A stretch of DNA of 64,000 nt, taken from Oenanthe sinensis. Its lineage: Eukaryota > Streptophyta > Magnoliopsida > Apiales > Apiaceae. The notes beneath the pieces are model-generated. The model saw nothing but the letters and a program-made list of their open reading frames with translations. It was not told the DNA's origin and did not search any database. The position numbers were made by a program, and so were the translations under genes. Positions 45,401 to 58,605 of this stretch are shown here, piece after piece. Location: the NCBI GenBank assembly GCA_028671895.1, contig CM053802.1, forward strand, positions 15,383,631 to 15,447,630, read 5' to 3'. Every line of letters starts with the position of its first letter. The first letter of the stretch is position 1.

Positions 45401-48239
45401 CATGAATAACATATGACAGCACAAAGTACGAGGTCCTGGATATAAATTGACTATACAAAGAGATGCTACATTGTTAGGTCCCTAGGTCCCGGGTGATCAT
45501 AGGTAATCTCATAGCGATAATATTGGGTCCCGGGTGGTCACAAGCCAAACATTAATCAGTTCCTAGAGATCGTAGACATCTAAATAGCATGAACACTCTC
45601 TATAAACATTACATTTAAATAAATCAATATTAGACTAGAGTGACATACCTTAGTCAATAGAGCTTTTACTGTGTATGATCGTTGAATGAACAATTACTCA
45701 TCTTTGCCCTAGAGATCGAACGTTTACTCCTTTCGAGATCAAACGTTTACTCCATTTGGACAAGAATAATTTTTCAGCTACCAGTTAACATTGTTCCTCG
45801 AAACAATACCACGCACATCCAGACGGAAACTGCATTACCTTCAACACCCAAATATTTCCTTGTAGATATTGGTCTTGGCAGCAGCTTCACTAAACTCGGC
45901 ACTCTAGAAACTAGTAGTCCTGACACTAGCAGAGTAGAACCTTCAAAAACTCCGAACTACCCTTCAGCTTCTGTATCAATACCAAGTCTTCATGTGGATT
46001 GATTCCTTGTGCTAAGTGTATCTTCCTCTGGTTCAATTGAGTTAGTTCCTTGATTCAAACCCTACTCAATCTTGATTAGTTAGTGCATCTTCAGTCTTCA
46101 TTGAATTCACTCAGAAAAACCAATGAAATACTCTTATACATGCACGACCAATCACTACTCTACTACCCAGATTCATCAAGAACTGACTCTAGGAAATGTT
46201 GTTACACAAAACCCTTTGTCATGACAGATGTGTCCTTAATGTTTCCTTAGATATTCAGTGGGTAGAGTAGACTTTTTTAAATATGATTGAGATCATCTTG
46301 CATTATCTTTAAATTGACAATTTCCTTTCTAATATGCAATCACTCAATCTGGATCACATAGTATTCCTAAGAATCTCAACTCTTACTCAATGAGCACTGC
46401 TAGCCTTTGAACATCAAACACGACTAGTTGATCCAACTTACTAATGCTCCCCCTGTGATGCTGCTTGCAGCTTTTCTTCATCTGGTGTCATCTGATCTTG
46501 AGCCCTAAACAGGATGTCAACCTTTAGAAATTCAGAGCTAAAATCAAACGAATGCTAGAGAGCATGATGATGATGTTCACTGCATCTAGATCATCTTAAA
46601 TCAATCACAGACTCTGTGTAACCTCTTAACTCCAAATAAGATAGCCTTCCATCACACCATGTGACTTCAGGCATGATTAATCTTACTTGATGTCTTCTCT
46701 TTATATTTGCTGATTAGACTTGCTGTGTCAACTGATTCAGCCGTAGTGAATAGGAAACCTTAACTCTATCCATTATCCTTGTAATTCCACTCAAGGTCTG
46801 GATTTCCCTATCAACTCCTCCATTTAATCATGAAGTCCGGAAACTGAACTTTACTCTAGAATACTCCTTTTAGTGCAGACATAACATAGAACTTCGTTCG
46901 TCAACAAATTCCATTACCTGCCCTCAAAGTGTTCTTACATCAATCTGTGTAATCCTTTTATTGTGATTAATCACTGAGATGCTTCATCTATCGAATGCAC
47001 GAACAAATACCAAAACTAAACAGGGTAGCCGTTGACTTGACTTCCCTTCAACTGACAAACTTCACTAATGTCCTTCTTAAAAGAATTTCATTAGAAGTAG
47101 TCATTTCTCACCAACTTCATCTTTACCGTCGAATCCGTTATCTTGATAAACCAAGTATTAGTTGATAAACCAAGTGTGAGAGCATCACTTGTCGTTACAG
47201 CTAACTCCATTCTGATAAACTTCAACGAATAGTTGACTTCATCATAAGCATTACATTTCGTGTCAGCAATAACCTCACTTTTAATAGATTGAGCTTCTAT
47301 TTCTCTTGACCCCGATCAATACTCGAACTGATATTAGGAAACCCTTCGCAAAGAATTCCCTAGGTATTCCTTAATATTGTGCTTCAGATCATTCAAGAAA
47401 AATAGGTAACCTTGCTTAACCATTTGAATACCAAAGCAAAAGTAGTTACATGCCTCGAACATGAAAATGTCAGAGATATATAACTTGTACAAGTTGAAAG
47501 ATACTCTGCATTCACAAATGATTAAGACACGTGGTCCTCAATTTGATTGAGTCCAAGGGTTAGAGATATTTCTAAACATAGTTAACAACAAAGCATTCAA
47601 GTTCAACATGCTCATTCTTATCTGACTGATCACTCCTCATCTATATCAGCCTCAACAAGTAGTCTTGGCTATGAGCTCAGTGATCCCAACCTAACTTAAG
47701 GTGGACTAGCAGTCTATAAGAATCATGTCGTACACATATGTAGTCATAGAAGAATCAATCACTCAGATTCCTAATTCTTCTAAATCACCTTTGTTGTTCA
47801 CTTTAACATTATATTATCTCTAATTACCTGAGTCAATTTAAATTTAAAATTTTAATTCATGGTTTATTATACTGACCCCTAGGCAATTCCCAAATTAGAA
47901 ACAAACTCATCTTAACAAGCATATGATCAGATATAGCATTTAATACAACCATGCGAGTATAAACAGATTATAGACAATGTAAACATCAAGGCACTTAGCA
48001 TACAGCGAATACTCTTTTCGGTAAATGTACCCCTACAAATACCTAAGACTCTATATGCTAACATGATCAATTTTCGTAAAGCAAGCATTAAATCACACAA
48101 GATCTAATCATGAAGTCAAATACTGATAAACAAGCAACACTAACAAACTAGCATAAGTTATCTAATTTATATAGAAATCAAGGTGAGACATGCATTACAT
48201 CAAACTTATAATATAATGCAGTTCAGCACTTAATACTCT
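42401..48239 (-). other. Non-coding interior of element B'
   Basis: Collinear with 21241-27120 of element B in inverse orientation, with frequent substitutions and small gaps. No gag, pol or host gene recognised. Confidence 0.7.
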
Positions 48240-48840
48240 ATAATTGAATCAAACAAGTATAAACTAGTTAGAAAGTATACCTGAGCGATGCTTAGCATTC
48301 CATCTCGAGTGATAATCAATTGATCCAAATCAATTTCCATTCTACTGACACTCATGGAAGTATCTTTGCATTTGACCTCAATAACAAATGATGTTCCTGC
48401 TTCAACCCAAACTGATACCTGATTGTTCTGCTTAAAGACCCCGACATAGAATGTCTCATGTTCTGCTTGAAAAGATCACTCTTCTTTTTATGTGTAGCAA
48501 TAACCCCTTGATTATCATATGTCAGTGATAATCAAACCTTGTGTATTTCTGTCACTGATGTCCTTTAACCAAATCTTCAATTGTTGTTTTGGTTCTTTGA
48601 CCGATAAACTGAATTCCTTTTCAAAATCCTAAATTTTTCAGACATTGATTCGAAAACCACTGATCGAAGACTCTTCCATAAATGAACTAATCCCCTTTCA
48701 ATAACCAAATGATCCACTGAGTAGACCGATGTAGAAATACATCTCCAATGGTAAGATCAGGTCTCAACACTATTAGAATGTTCTTCAGTCAGTTCGTTTG
48801 TCCTCAACGAACAAAGAATCAACTCATGTTGTTTCGTTTA
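48240..48840 (-). other. Low-divergence hairpin segment of B'
   Basis: Counterpart of 20640-21240. The 10-bp stem is kept exactly at 48508-48535, and the loop differs by one base. Confidence 0.5.
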
Positions 48841-49780
48841 ATAAAACATTTTGTTCAAACAGAAGTATTTAATTTTTTTTAGGAATTTAAATAATCAAAA
48901 TAAAATAAATGTATTTTTTTATAAATAATAATAAATTTCTCAATTTCAAATTATAAATAAAATAAAATAATTCGAAAAGAAAGTTTTGATATAGAGATAA
49001 CAAATTTTTCAAGGTATACTAAATAATCCTGAAAAAGAAATTATTTCAAATCAAAATTAATTTCCAAAGAATTTTATAGAATTTATAATCCAAAACAGTT
49101 TCAATTATAATTAAAATAAAACAGGCTGAAAATATAAGTTTGATATAAAAATAATAAATTTTCAAGTCATCTAAGATATTCTTGAAAATAAATTATTTCA
49201 ACCAAAATGATTTTCCAAAAAGTTTTATGAGATTTATAATTAAAACTTCCAAGCTTAAATTATAATTAAAATAAAACAACTTGAAAACATAATTTTGAAA
49301 TAGAAATACTAAATTTTCAAAACATTTAAAATGTTCATGAAAATAAATTATTTCAATCCAAAAATATTTTCCAAAGAGTTTTATAAAATTTGTAATTAAA
49401 GTTTTATGAAAAATAAATTATTAAATCTCAAAAATAATTCTCAAAATACTTTTAAGAATATCAAAGTCAAAAGAAATTAAATTGGATTTTAAGATTAATT
49501 TTAGTTTTCAAATTAATAAAATTCTTAAATAAGAATATTAAAAATATAAAATATTTGACTCTAAAATTTAAAAGAAAATAAAATATTTTCTAAGATGTAA
49601 AATAAACTTGAAAAATAAATTATTTAAATTTAAGAATTATTTCCAAAATATTTTAAATAATTAAAATCAAATTTAATTATTAAATTAATTATTAAACTAA
49701 AAACAATTTGAGAGGAAAACAATTTTTGTTTTAAATAAAAGTTAAGCTATGTAGTCATGTGTCATGTTGAAACAGCCTTC
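48841..49780 (-). other. AT-rich leader part of B'
   Basis: Counterpart of 19676-20640 of element B; no coding sequence. Confidence 0.65.
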
Positions 49781-50150
49781 TAAGTAGAAATTCTACATAG
49801 GAATTTCTACATAGACTCTATCTCGAACATCAAGTAGAACTTCTACATAGGAATGTTCTACATAGATTCCATCTCGAAATTTCTATCTCGAAATTTCTAT
49901 CTCGAACATCTAAGTCGAACATCCAAGTCGAACATCCAAGTCGAACATCCAAGCTCGAATATCCTAACTCGAATATCCTAAGTCGAATATCCTAAGTCGA
50001 ATATCCTAACTCGAATATCCTAAGTCGAATATCCTAACTCGAATATTCTAACTCGGATATTCTAACTCGAATATTCTAAGTCGAAAAAAAAATTCTAAAT
50101 CGAATATTCTACATAGGAATATTCTACTTGGCCATCTAGAACATTTTGTA
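49781..50150 (-). repeat. Short tandem array near the primer site of B' (14-bp units)
   Basis: In the position where B has its 120-bp array, B' has units of 13-14 bp such as aactcgaatatcct, agtcgaatatcct and agtcgaacatcc, about 15 in a row from 49887 to 50085. A few ttctacatagg words flank them and resemble the B unit. Confidence 0.9.
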
Positions 50151-50284
50151 CTTAGAAAATTTCTGGGCTTCAACAATTAACAAAACACCTACTGCTTCCT
50201 TTCTGGATGCCCAGTGAACCAATCGTACCATCTTTAATCTCAAAAATAAAAATAGATCCAATCGATTTGTATGTCAATCGAGTA

Positions 50285-50296
50285 GCTCTGATACCA
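50285..50296 (-). other. Primer-binding site of element B'
   Basis: Minus strand TGGTATCAGAGC, an exact initiator tRNA-Met site, two bases from the LTR at 50299. Confidence 0.93.
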
Positions 50297-50298
50297 AT

Positions 50299-51766
50299 TG
50301 TTGGGTCCCGGAGATCGTAGAGGGGGGGTGAATACGATTCCCAAATTAAAAAATCTGACTATTAATTATTTTTTGGACAACATAAAAATTACTTGGGTTC
50401 AAACCGGGTACTGTTCATCATCTTCTTCAACCTCAAGAACACCATTAAAATAACCAAGATAATGAACGGTAAATAATCCAAAACACACAACACAACAAGA
50501 TCCAAGAATATAACTTTATATTCATTGAAGTGGGGTAGATGCTATAAACATGTTCAAGAACATAAGCTCAAGAACACAACAAAGAAGTGATTTTTGTCTC
50601 CTCTAAAACTATTACATTTTGTAGTTCTAGGAGACAAAAATCAACATTATCTTCTATACAAGATTTAACAAGTGTTTTCAATAGAAGAATAGATGAGTGG
50701 TGTAGATAAAGAAAATCATGGCTACAAATATATTCAAGATCTAGTTTGGCCATGGGGGAGAGAATAATTTTTCTCTCTCTCCCCTTTTCTTTTCTCATCC
50801 GGATGCACACACACCCACACTCACAAATGGAGACTTGAGTTTCTTCTTTTATTATAGAAAAAGGTGTAGCTTTTTGCTTTTTCCACCTTTTACTCTTGTC
50901 CACTCAAATCTTATCTTCAAAGTCATGTGCCAAGCATGCCTTTGGAAATATTTAATGTAAAAGTAATATTTAAATAAATATATATAATATAAATAAAGAA
51001 TGTCTTTATTTATAAAATATATAAATAAATAAATAAATACTTTATTTAATTAAATTAAATATTTCCATCCCACTCTTCAATTTGTGTAGACTTCCTTATC
51101 TAAATACTTGGCCCCGTATACGTGACTTCACAACGTCCAAGTATTTGGCCTTCTAATCTGTGAAGCTTTAGTAAGATCCAATCAGGTTGTGCCGTCTGTC
51201 CCTTATCCATTAGGCTGACATTTCTCCAACACTGATTTACCACCTTTGTTGATCCTCCACATGACTCAAGAAAACCAACAACTTTAGAATGATTAAAACC
51301 ATATTAACCGACGAGAGCTTGCCTCCAATGTCCTGACACTTTATGCAACGGTCTGGTTCATAAGTGACTAGTCTTGATAGGGGCTCTTGATTCCGAACAT
51401 GATTCCACATTCTTCTTTGCAAACCTTACTTGTAGCTTCGATTGTAATGTACCAAAATCTTCATAGACTAAGAAAATCTTCTGTAGCTTCCACATCCTTG
51501 AATAGATGTCAATATCTTTTATTCTCCACTGAGGCCTGAACATGTTAATGAACTTCTTCCAGTGAGCTTCAAGTCTGTAGATGATCCTTTGATACTTTAT
51601 CTTAACTGAACTCTATGATCCAAGATTTCTGTGCACCTGCATATTATTACATGTCATGTTCTATTGTTGAGTTATCATCAACCATTATATAGAGATTACA
51701 TTTAGCATTTCTAGTACACATGAAAGTGTAGTGAGTTACTTCCCTTCACTCTTATCTCCCCTTTCA
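50299..51766 (-). repeat. Middle (complete) LTR of element B'
   Basis: 1468 bp; followed on one side by the primer site and on the other by a second polypurine tract (51767-51780). It therefore served as 5' LTR for one unit and 3' LTR for another. Confidence 0.92.
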
Positions 51767-52860
51767 ATCTCCCCCTATTTGGTTGATATGGAATAGCAAT
51801 CAAATACTATTTCCATTTACAATCTCCCCCAAAAGCAATTAAATAAAATTAACTACTAGAGGATAACTCAACTAACATACAAGAAACAATTAAAGTACTG
51901 GACATGAAAATAATATACAAAAGGTTCTGGAAAGATATAATCAGTTAAATCCAGATTTCCTGAGCTGCTGAAAATGAATGATGAATTTCTGAATTTCATT
52001 TTCCTTTAGCTTCCTCCACTTCAATGTTCTTCAAAGATGGGGTTCTTTCAATAAAGAAACAAATCATTAGTAAAGACTTCTGAACAATCATTCTTGTTCA
52101 TCTTGCAATTCAAACTAGAACATACAGCTCTCTATGTTCCCCATAAGAGGTCAACTCATTCTCCCCTTAAGGTTGTTCTCTCTTGGAATGAAAGTCACTT
52201 CCTCTTTTTCTTCAGGATGTTCTATTTCCAGGAAACATATTTTTCTTTCTTCCCTGCACTACTCCACTGACTTCATCTATCACTGAAACAAGAAATAGAA
52301 CACACTTGGACACTTCACATATGCCCCTTGAAAATCTCCTTCACATTCTTCTTTACCCAGAAAACTTCTACTTAGCAAAAACTCCCCCTGAGTTGATACT
52401 CTTCAAAGAAATCTTCATTTTCATTCATTGATCGTGCTAGAAAGAATTCTTCTGCCGAACCTCTCCTAAGAATGTTTCAAGGACAGATCTTCAAACAAAT
52501 AGAGAAAAATCCCTTAGATATCTTTTCAGAATAAGATATAGCATTGCAAACCAAGATGTTAAGATTCTCCATAACTTCTCCCCAATTGACAAAAAGTAAC
52601 TTTTCCACTTCAGATGAAAAATTAGTTAAATCTACAACACCTTTAGGGATTAGGCTCTAACCAATTACTAAAAAACTCCCCATTAGTAATTTCTCCCTTG
52701 CATCACTAAGGTTTCAATTTTATCTAATTATCCCCCTTAGTTCATGCAAGCTCCAATCCACCCTTGTGTCTTTAGATATCCTCTAAGTAACCTCTACAAG
52801 ATAGGATTGAAAGATCTCATTTCTTGCATCACCAAATTCTCCTCCTTAGTTGAGAATATC
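51767..52860 (-). other. Duplicated 3' interior fragment of B'
   Basis: Nearly identical to 41173-42266, including the polypurine motifs. It ends at a junction with the LTR at 52856-52861. Confidence 0.9.
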
Positions 52861-53419
52861 CATTAGGCTGACATTTCTCCAACACTGATTTACCACCTTT
52901 GTTGATCCTCCACATGACTCAAGAAAACCAACAACTTTAGAATGATTAAAACCATATTAACCGACGAGAGCTTGCCTCCAATGTCCTGACACTTTATGCA
53001 ACGGTCTGGTTCATAAGTGACTAGTCTTGATAGGGGCTCTTGATTCCGAACATGATTCCACATTCTTCTTTGCAAACCTTACTTGTAGCTTCGATTGTAA
53101 TGCACTAAAATCTTCATAGACTAAGACAATCTTCTGTAGCTTCCACATCCTTGAATAGATGTCAATATCTTTTATTCTCCACTGAGGTCTGAACATGTTA
53201 ATGAACTTCTTCAAGTGAGCTTCAAGTCTGTAGATGATCTTTTGATACTTTGTCTTAACTGAACTCTGTGATCCAAGATTTCTGTGCACCTGCATATTAT
53301 TACATGTCATGTTCTATTGTTAAGTTATCATCAACCATTATATAGAGATTACATTTAGCATTTCTAGTACACATGAAAGTGCAGTGAGTTACGTCCCTTC
53401 ACTCATATCTCCCCTTTCT
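52861..53419 (-). repeat. Truncated outermost LTR of element B'
   Basis: Only the first 559 bp (minus-strand sense) of the LTR remain. The join to interior DNA shares tatcc with both parents. The outer end reads cccctttct rather than cccctttca. It holds an open 99-codon frame in LTR sense (53310-53011). Confidence 0.88.
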
Positions 53420-53424
53420 TCAAC
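53420..53424. repeat. Right target duplication of element B' (tcaac)
   Basis: Matches 39695-39699; beyond it the third-ORF pseudogene of element D begins. Confidence 0.8.
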
Positions 53425-53544
53425 TAATAAAAAAATGAAGTGTTTGTACCAGGAAATATTCAAGAAAAATTACAAGTACAATTCTATCTCAAACTAGGCT
53501 CCTATAAATTGAGCAAATCTTCAACTTCAGCTTGAGCTTCCACT

Positions 53545-56470
53545 TCATTTATTTTCTGCAGTCATCCTTCCATACAAACCTTCAAGAGCTTTCAATGCAT
53601 GTTTTTCTTCTTCTCTCTTGGCATGATCAGAAACACAATATAAGACTAGTTTTACCATTTTGTAAGAAAGATCCTTCAAATCTCTGTAGGTGTAGTAGTT
53701 CTCAATTGGTCCTTTGGAGATACATAGATATTTCATCGCAAACATGTCCTTGACAAATCTGTCTTTTCTAGAAGAGAAAACCTGCTTCACTCTGACTTTT
53801 TCAACGGCTTCATATTCTTCTTCTCTAGAATCAATAATCTCACAGACAATCTTTCTTAAATCTCTTTCTACTTCTAGAGATGAGCCTGTAGTGAGTCTAA
53901 AGATCCTCCTCAAATTTTCATTGTTGAGCACCCTGAAATTAGCAGTCCCCACTTCAATGCTATCAATTATAACTCTTAGGGGCCCAAATAGGACTAAAGA
54001 CACATAATTAGCTCTTCTTGAGAATTGATCATTCAGCATTGCATGCTTCATGTCAATCTCAGCCTCCTTTATTCCCTTAGTAATCCTCTCCACCTTCTTT
54101 TTAGCAGCTTTAACCTCACTTTCAAATTTTCTTATTTTCTGCCTTTCTTCTTTCTCCTTAGAGTAACAGATCTCCAATGCCTTCCTTTTGAGATCAAATA
54201 CCTCAAAATTTGTGACATTTAGGAGTTGTCTCTTGATCAGCTTGATTATCTCAGGATCTTTCTCAACCAAAATTTTCAAATCTTCAAATGTAATTTCCTC
54301 AGCAGATCCACCAGAGTTATAGAAGACTATTCTTTCAGGATTTCTTAAGAGATATTGTTGAGTCTTCTCATACCCCACCTTCTTCTCATACTCCTGGTGC
54401 TGCTTTGTTGAGATGATCCTTTGAAGTTTGGGAATAAATCCTTGCATGATATGGAAGTTGTTGAAGTTGTTCCACTAGTTTAACTAGAAGTTCAGTGTTT
54501 TTATCTTACAAAAATCTATACTCCAGAATTCCTTGACTCCATCTTCATTTTCAAACATGACTCCATCTGATTATACCATTGTTTTAGGCTTTTCAACATC
54601 ATTTGAGTCCAAAGGATGAGTCTTGAATGTTTCCATTAATTCCAAGAATTTTCTAATCAATATACCTCTAAACACTTGAGTTCTAATATCAAGACCCTTT
54701 GTGATTTGAAGCATCCTTTTCACCATAAAGTAATTGGTTTCCTTCAACTCATGTCCCAAGGCTTCAACTTCACCAGTGGCATAGAAGAAATTTATTCTGC
54801 TCAAGGAGTTTAACTCAGTCCATTCAGCAATAACTTTAGTAATTAATCCTGCCTTTGACTGAGCCATGTTGTTGATGGTGAGTCTCCTAACATCAAGACA
54901 TTCTACATGCATTATCTCAGTAACTAGCTTCCAAATCTTTCTGTTAGGATTCCTGCTTGAATGAGGCTTAGGTCTTTCAGCCCTTGCCTTCCTGCGTTTC
55001 ATGGTCATAGAGATTTTTCTTGATAGTAACTCTTCCCTCATTTTGATAGTGACTTTGAAGTTACTGTCAATACAGGCTTGACATCATGTTCCATGATAAT
55101 AGGTTTTGCTTCTATGACAGTGTGTTCACCCTTATCATTCCTGACAACATCTTTCTTATCATCTTCAAAACCAAGTACTACAGTTTTCAAAACCCTTCCT
55201 TCAATACCATCCTCGAACTCCTTCTCATTTTTCTCCTCATCTTCATCCACCTTATTTCCAGTTCCAGATAATCATTCACCATTGTTATTGTGTTGGCTGG
55301 AACTACCTGCACCTCTATCAGACTTTCCCTCATCATTTTTATCTTTATTTCTTCCCATTCTATCAGCCCTCAATTTTTCAACTCTTTCAATTTCCTTCTT
55401 CAGAATCTTCACCATATCCATTACCTCCTCACCTTGATCTAATTTGTAAAAGTACTCAAATGCTTCTCTTACCAACTTTAGCTTGTACTCACTGATTCTT
55501 TCCAGGTTCATGAATCTGTACTTGTCATCATTTGAGAAACTGTACCTGATGCTTAGAGGGTTGTAGGTGACTTCTGGAAGCTTCTCCCTTATCAATTTCA
55601 ACGGGGTCCTTTTAAGATTTTCATTCAAGAAGGATTTCTCAGCCTTGATTTTGAGTCTGATTGCTTCTATGACTGTAATTTCCTGCCTGCTGAGAAATCC
55701 TAGGCTGACATACCAACTCAAACCTCCTAGCATTCTTACTGTTATCACCCATTTATTACTGACATATATCATCACAGAAGCTCCCATTATTGACTGTTTC
55801 AATTGTTCATAGAATTTCTTTGGGTCTATGTTGGATGACATCTTTAACTCTTTAATCTTCTCATAGAAACTAGCATCCTAAAATACATTTTTATTTTCAT
55901 TTTCATCAATCATGAGCACAGTGGCTTCCTATTCAGTTAAATCTTCCATATCCACCAGAATTATATCATCAGCATCCATCTGATATAACCTTTTCTTTCA
56001 TTTGCCAACTTTATGCACCATAGGAGCCTCCTTTACACCACCTTCTTTTATCACAATGCCTTTCTCCTTAGGCCTCTCAACATTCTTCTGTTTCTCCACC
56101 TTATCACCACCAAGCTGTGTAGCATTTTCAGCAGCCACACTAGATAGTAATGCTAGTTGACTCTCCCCCTGAGATGCAACTTGTGTTTTCTCCTTCTCCT
56201 TTTCAACTTCACCAACAAACACTTCATTACCTCCACTTTTCTCCCCCTTAGTTCAGGTATCAGCTACAAGCTTGGAATTGAACTCTTCTAATTTTTCAAA
56301 GACAGCTTTGAAGCCCTTAGTCATCATATTTTCCAAATCTGACATCTTGTTGATAAGATTCACCTGGTTTCTGCCAACTGTATCCAGGTTCTTTGACAAT
56401 TTAGTGACTTTGTGAGAAAGGGATTTCAACCTTTTATCAGCTTGTTTTGAGGATTTTGAGGCTGTGGGGG
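53545..56470 (-). pseudogene. Third ORF of element D, broken
   Basis: Read on the minus strand from 56470: a coiled-coil-like stretch (LSHKVTKLSKNLDTVGRN, 56430-56280), then an acidic Lys/Glu linker (56222-55998). Next come a folded-looking domain (55841-55330, KFYEQLKQSIMGASVMIYVS), an acidic linker (55250-55038), a part with KLVTEIMHVECLDVRRLTIN (54975-54850), and a C-terminal 300-residue part (54447-53545) with a long Lys/Glu helix. Stops and shifts separate these pieces, near 56253, 55996, 55930, 55878, 55270, 55040, 54569 and 54478. Its place next to polypurine tract and LTR matches the third ORF of element S, and the mix of coiled coil and charged linkers is similar. Function unknown. 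The N terminus is cut off by LTR A3. Confidence 0.7.
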
Positions 56471-57062
56471 TGTTAGTATTGGTGTCCTAGAGACACTACT
56501 TTTAATGTTTTATGGAAAACAATTATGTTATGTGATTATTTAATTAATATTTATTATGTCTTTATTTACTGCGTCATAAATTGAAAGAATAATAAATGTC
56601 CTTGGAATATTAATACGTAATATATATCTTTAAGTATGTGACTTAAAAATGAGATTATATGAATAGTATTTTATTCCTAAAATTCCCTAGTCAAGTATTA
56701 TTATTTAAGGACAGTAATAATACAATAAGTTGTTGACAGATGACCACATCTCATTGGTCATAGGTATGGTGATACTAAAGTCAAGAACTAAAGTCAATTC
56801 TAGGAGTGATATTATTGGCCTCTTGATTGAGTGAGACTATGAAATGCATGGTCATGCTCAAATATTGATTTGTTTAAATAGTCTACTCATTGATCAAGAA
56901 AACCGAGATTAAACGTTGAAGAGGATGACACTATACATGCCTCGAGTTTGATCTATAATATAAGGTTAAAGGGATTATATTACATGAAACATTATTCACG
57001 AAAGGTTTAATTGAATCACCAATTATTATTGTTACTTCGGTAACAATGATGTATTACTAGAT
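56471..57062 (+). repeat. LTR A3: 5' part of a third family A LTR, with internal deletion
   Basis: Starts TGTTAGTATTGGTGTCCTAG, like A2. It lacks about 257 bp present in A1 (equivalent to 12406-12662) and ends where element C begins; the next bases in A1 are gccactc. It sits in the third ORF of element D, preceded by ggggg. Confidence 0.85.
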
Positions 57063-58589
57063 TGTAGGGTTTCGTGACACAAACGCAGCAGAATAAACGC
57101 GAAAAATAAATCAAAATAGCGAAACCCTCCGCAGGATCCATGCGAAAACAAAAGATTTAATTCGGAGATAAAGAATAAATACCTTTAGAAGCTTTAACAG
57201 TTCATTAATGGAAGATTAATGGAGGTCCAAAGCTTTTTTAATCACCACGTATCCACACGAATACTTTTCATGAAGGATTGATGTGTACTAGCACCCGAAA
57301 ACTTCTTCTCTCTCTATCTTCCTCCTCTCTCAGAGCGGCTAGGGTTTTTGTAAAATCTCTATTATTATTAAATCAGCCCATAAAGAGATTATATAGAGAG
57401 AGGAATAAGTTTTCTAATTATAATCCAATTATAATTAATACTAATCCAAAATTCTAAATTATTTAATTAAGTCTCACTTAATTAATTAATTATTAATTTT
57501 GGAATTAGTTTAAGTAATTCATTTATTCTATTTATATAATTAATTAAGTCATACTTAATTAATATCATAAATAAAATAAATTACTTATTTAATTTAAATT
57601 CATAATTTAAATTCATAATTTAAATTATTTCTCCTTCAAGTGTTCTTTGTGTGTGACCCTGTAGGTTATTATTACGTTGGCAACAATTTTAATATCTAAT
57701 TAAAATTGTAAACAATGAGCGGCATCTAGTAATACATCATTGCTACCCAAGTAATAATAATAAATCGGTGATTCGATTAAGCCTTTCGTGAATAATGTTC
57801 CATGTAATATAATCCCTTTAATCTTGATATTATAAATTAAACTCAAGGCATGTCTCGTGTCATCCTCTTCATAATTTAATCTTTATTTTCTTGATCGATG
57901 AGTAGACTATTAAAATCAAATCAACATTTGAGCACGGCCGTGCATTTCATAGTCTCACTCAAACAAGAGGCCAATAATATCACTCTTAAAATTAGGATGA
58001 TTAAATCCCATCTAGATCATTCATATTTCTCATACGATTCATAATATACCCAATGTCCACTTTTATCATCACCCGGTCAAAGATAACTTTTAATGTAATC
58101 AAAGTATATTAATTCCCGTATAGAAATATAATGATTTCAGGTCTAAGGATCATTACACCATTATCACAGTGAGAATTACTTATGACACTTACTTAACATG
58201 TAGAATCTCACGGCGGGTCATTCCAGTGCCATGCATTGAGACATGCACTTATGTTCTTGACTTTAGTATCCTCATACCTATGACCAATGAGATGTGGTCA
58301 TCTGTCAAGAAACATACTAGTCTTTGTGCATTATTATTGTCCTTAAATAATAATACTCGACTAGGAAATTTTAGGAATAAGATACTATTCATATAATCTC
58401 ATTTTTAAGTCACATACTTAAAGATATAAAATACGTATCAAAATTCTAAGGACATTTATTATGCTTTCAATTTATTACGCAGTAAACAAAACATAATAAA
58501 TAAATAATAATCAATAAAACATAATCCTTAATAATAAATATTTTCCTTAAAATATAAAAAGTATTGTCTCTAGAGCACAATTACTAACA
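57063..58589 (-). repeat. 3' LTR of element C
   Basis: 1527 bp, TGTAGGGTTTCGTGACAC to TTACTAACA on the plus strand. A likely TATA box TATATAAT lies at 57388-57395 on the minus strand. Large parts are the reverse complement of family A LTRs (for example ggcatctagtaatacatcat), showing common descent. Confidence 0.9.
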
Positions 58590-58605
58590 ATCTCTCACTT
58601 GCACT
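58590..58605 (-). other. Polypurine tract region of element C
   Basis: Minus strand gtgcaagtgagagat directly before TGTTAGTAATTG, close to the gtgggagat tract usual in copia elements. Confidence 0.65.

Larger units (their letters stand above)
39700..53419 (-). mobile_element. Element B': minus-strand relative of B with three LTR copies
   Basis: In minus-strand order: a truncated LTR (53419-52861), the last 1.1 kb of an interior (52860-51767), a complete LTR (51766-50299), primer site, interior (50284-41173) and a complete LTR (41172-39700). One pair of tcaac duplications encloses everything. So it arose as, or became, a head-to-tail LTR-interior-LTR-interior-LTR array with most of the first unit deleted. 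It has no gag or pol. The two complete LTRs differ visibly, by about 1-2 percent by eye, so it is older than B. Confidence 0.88.
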
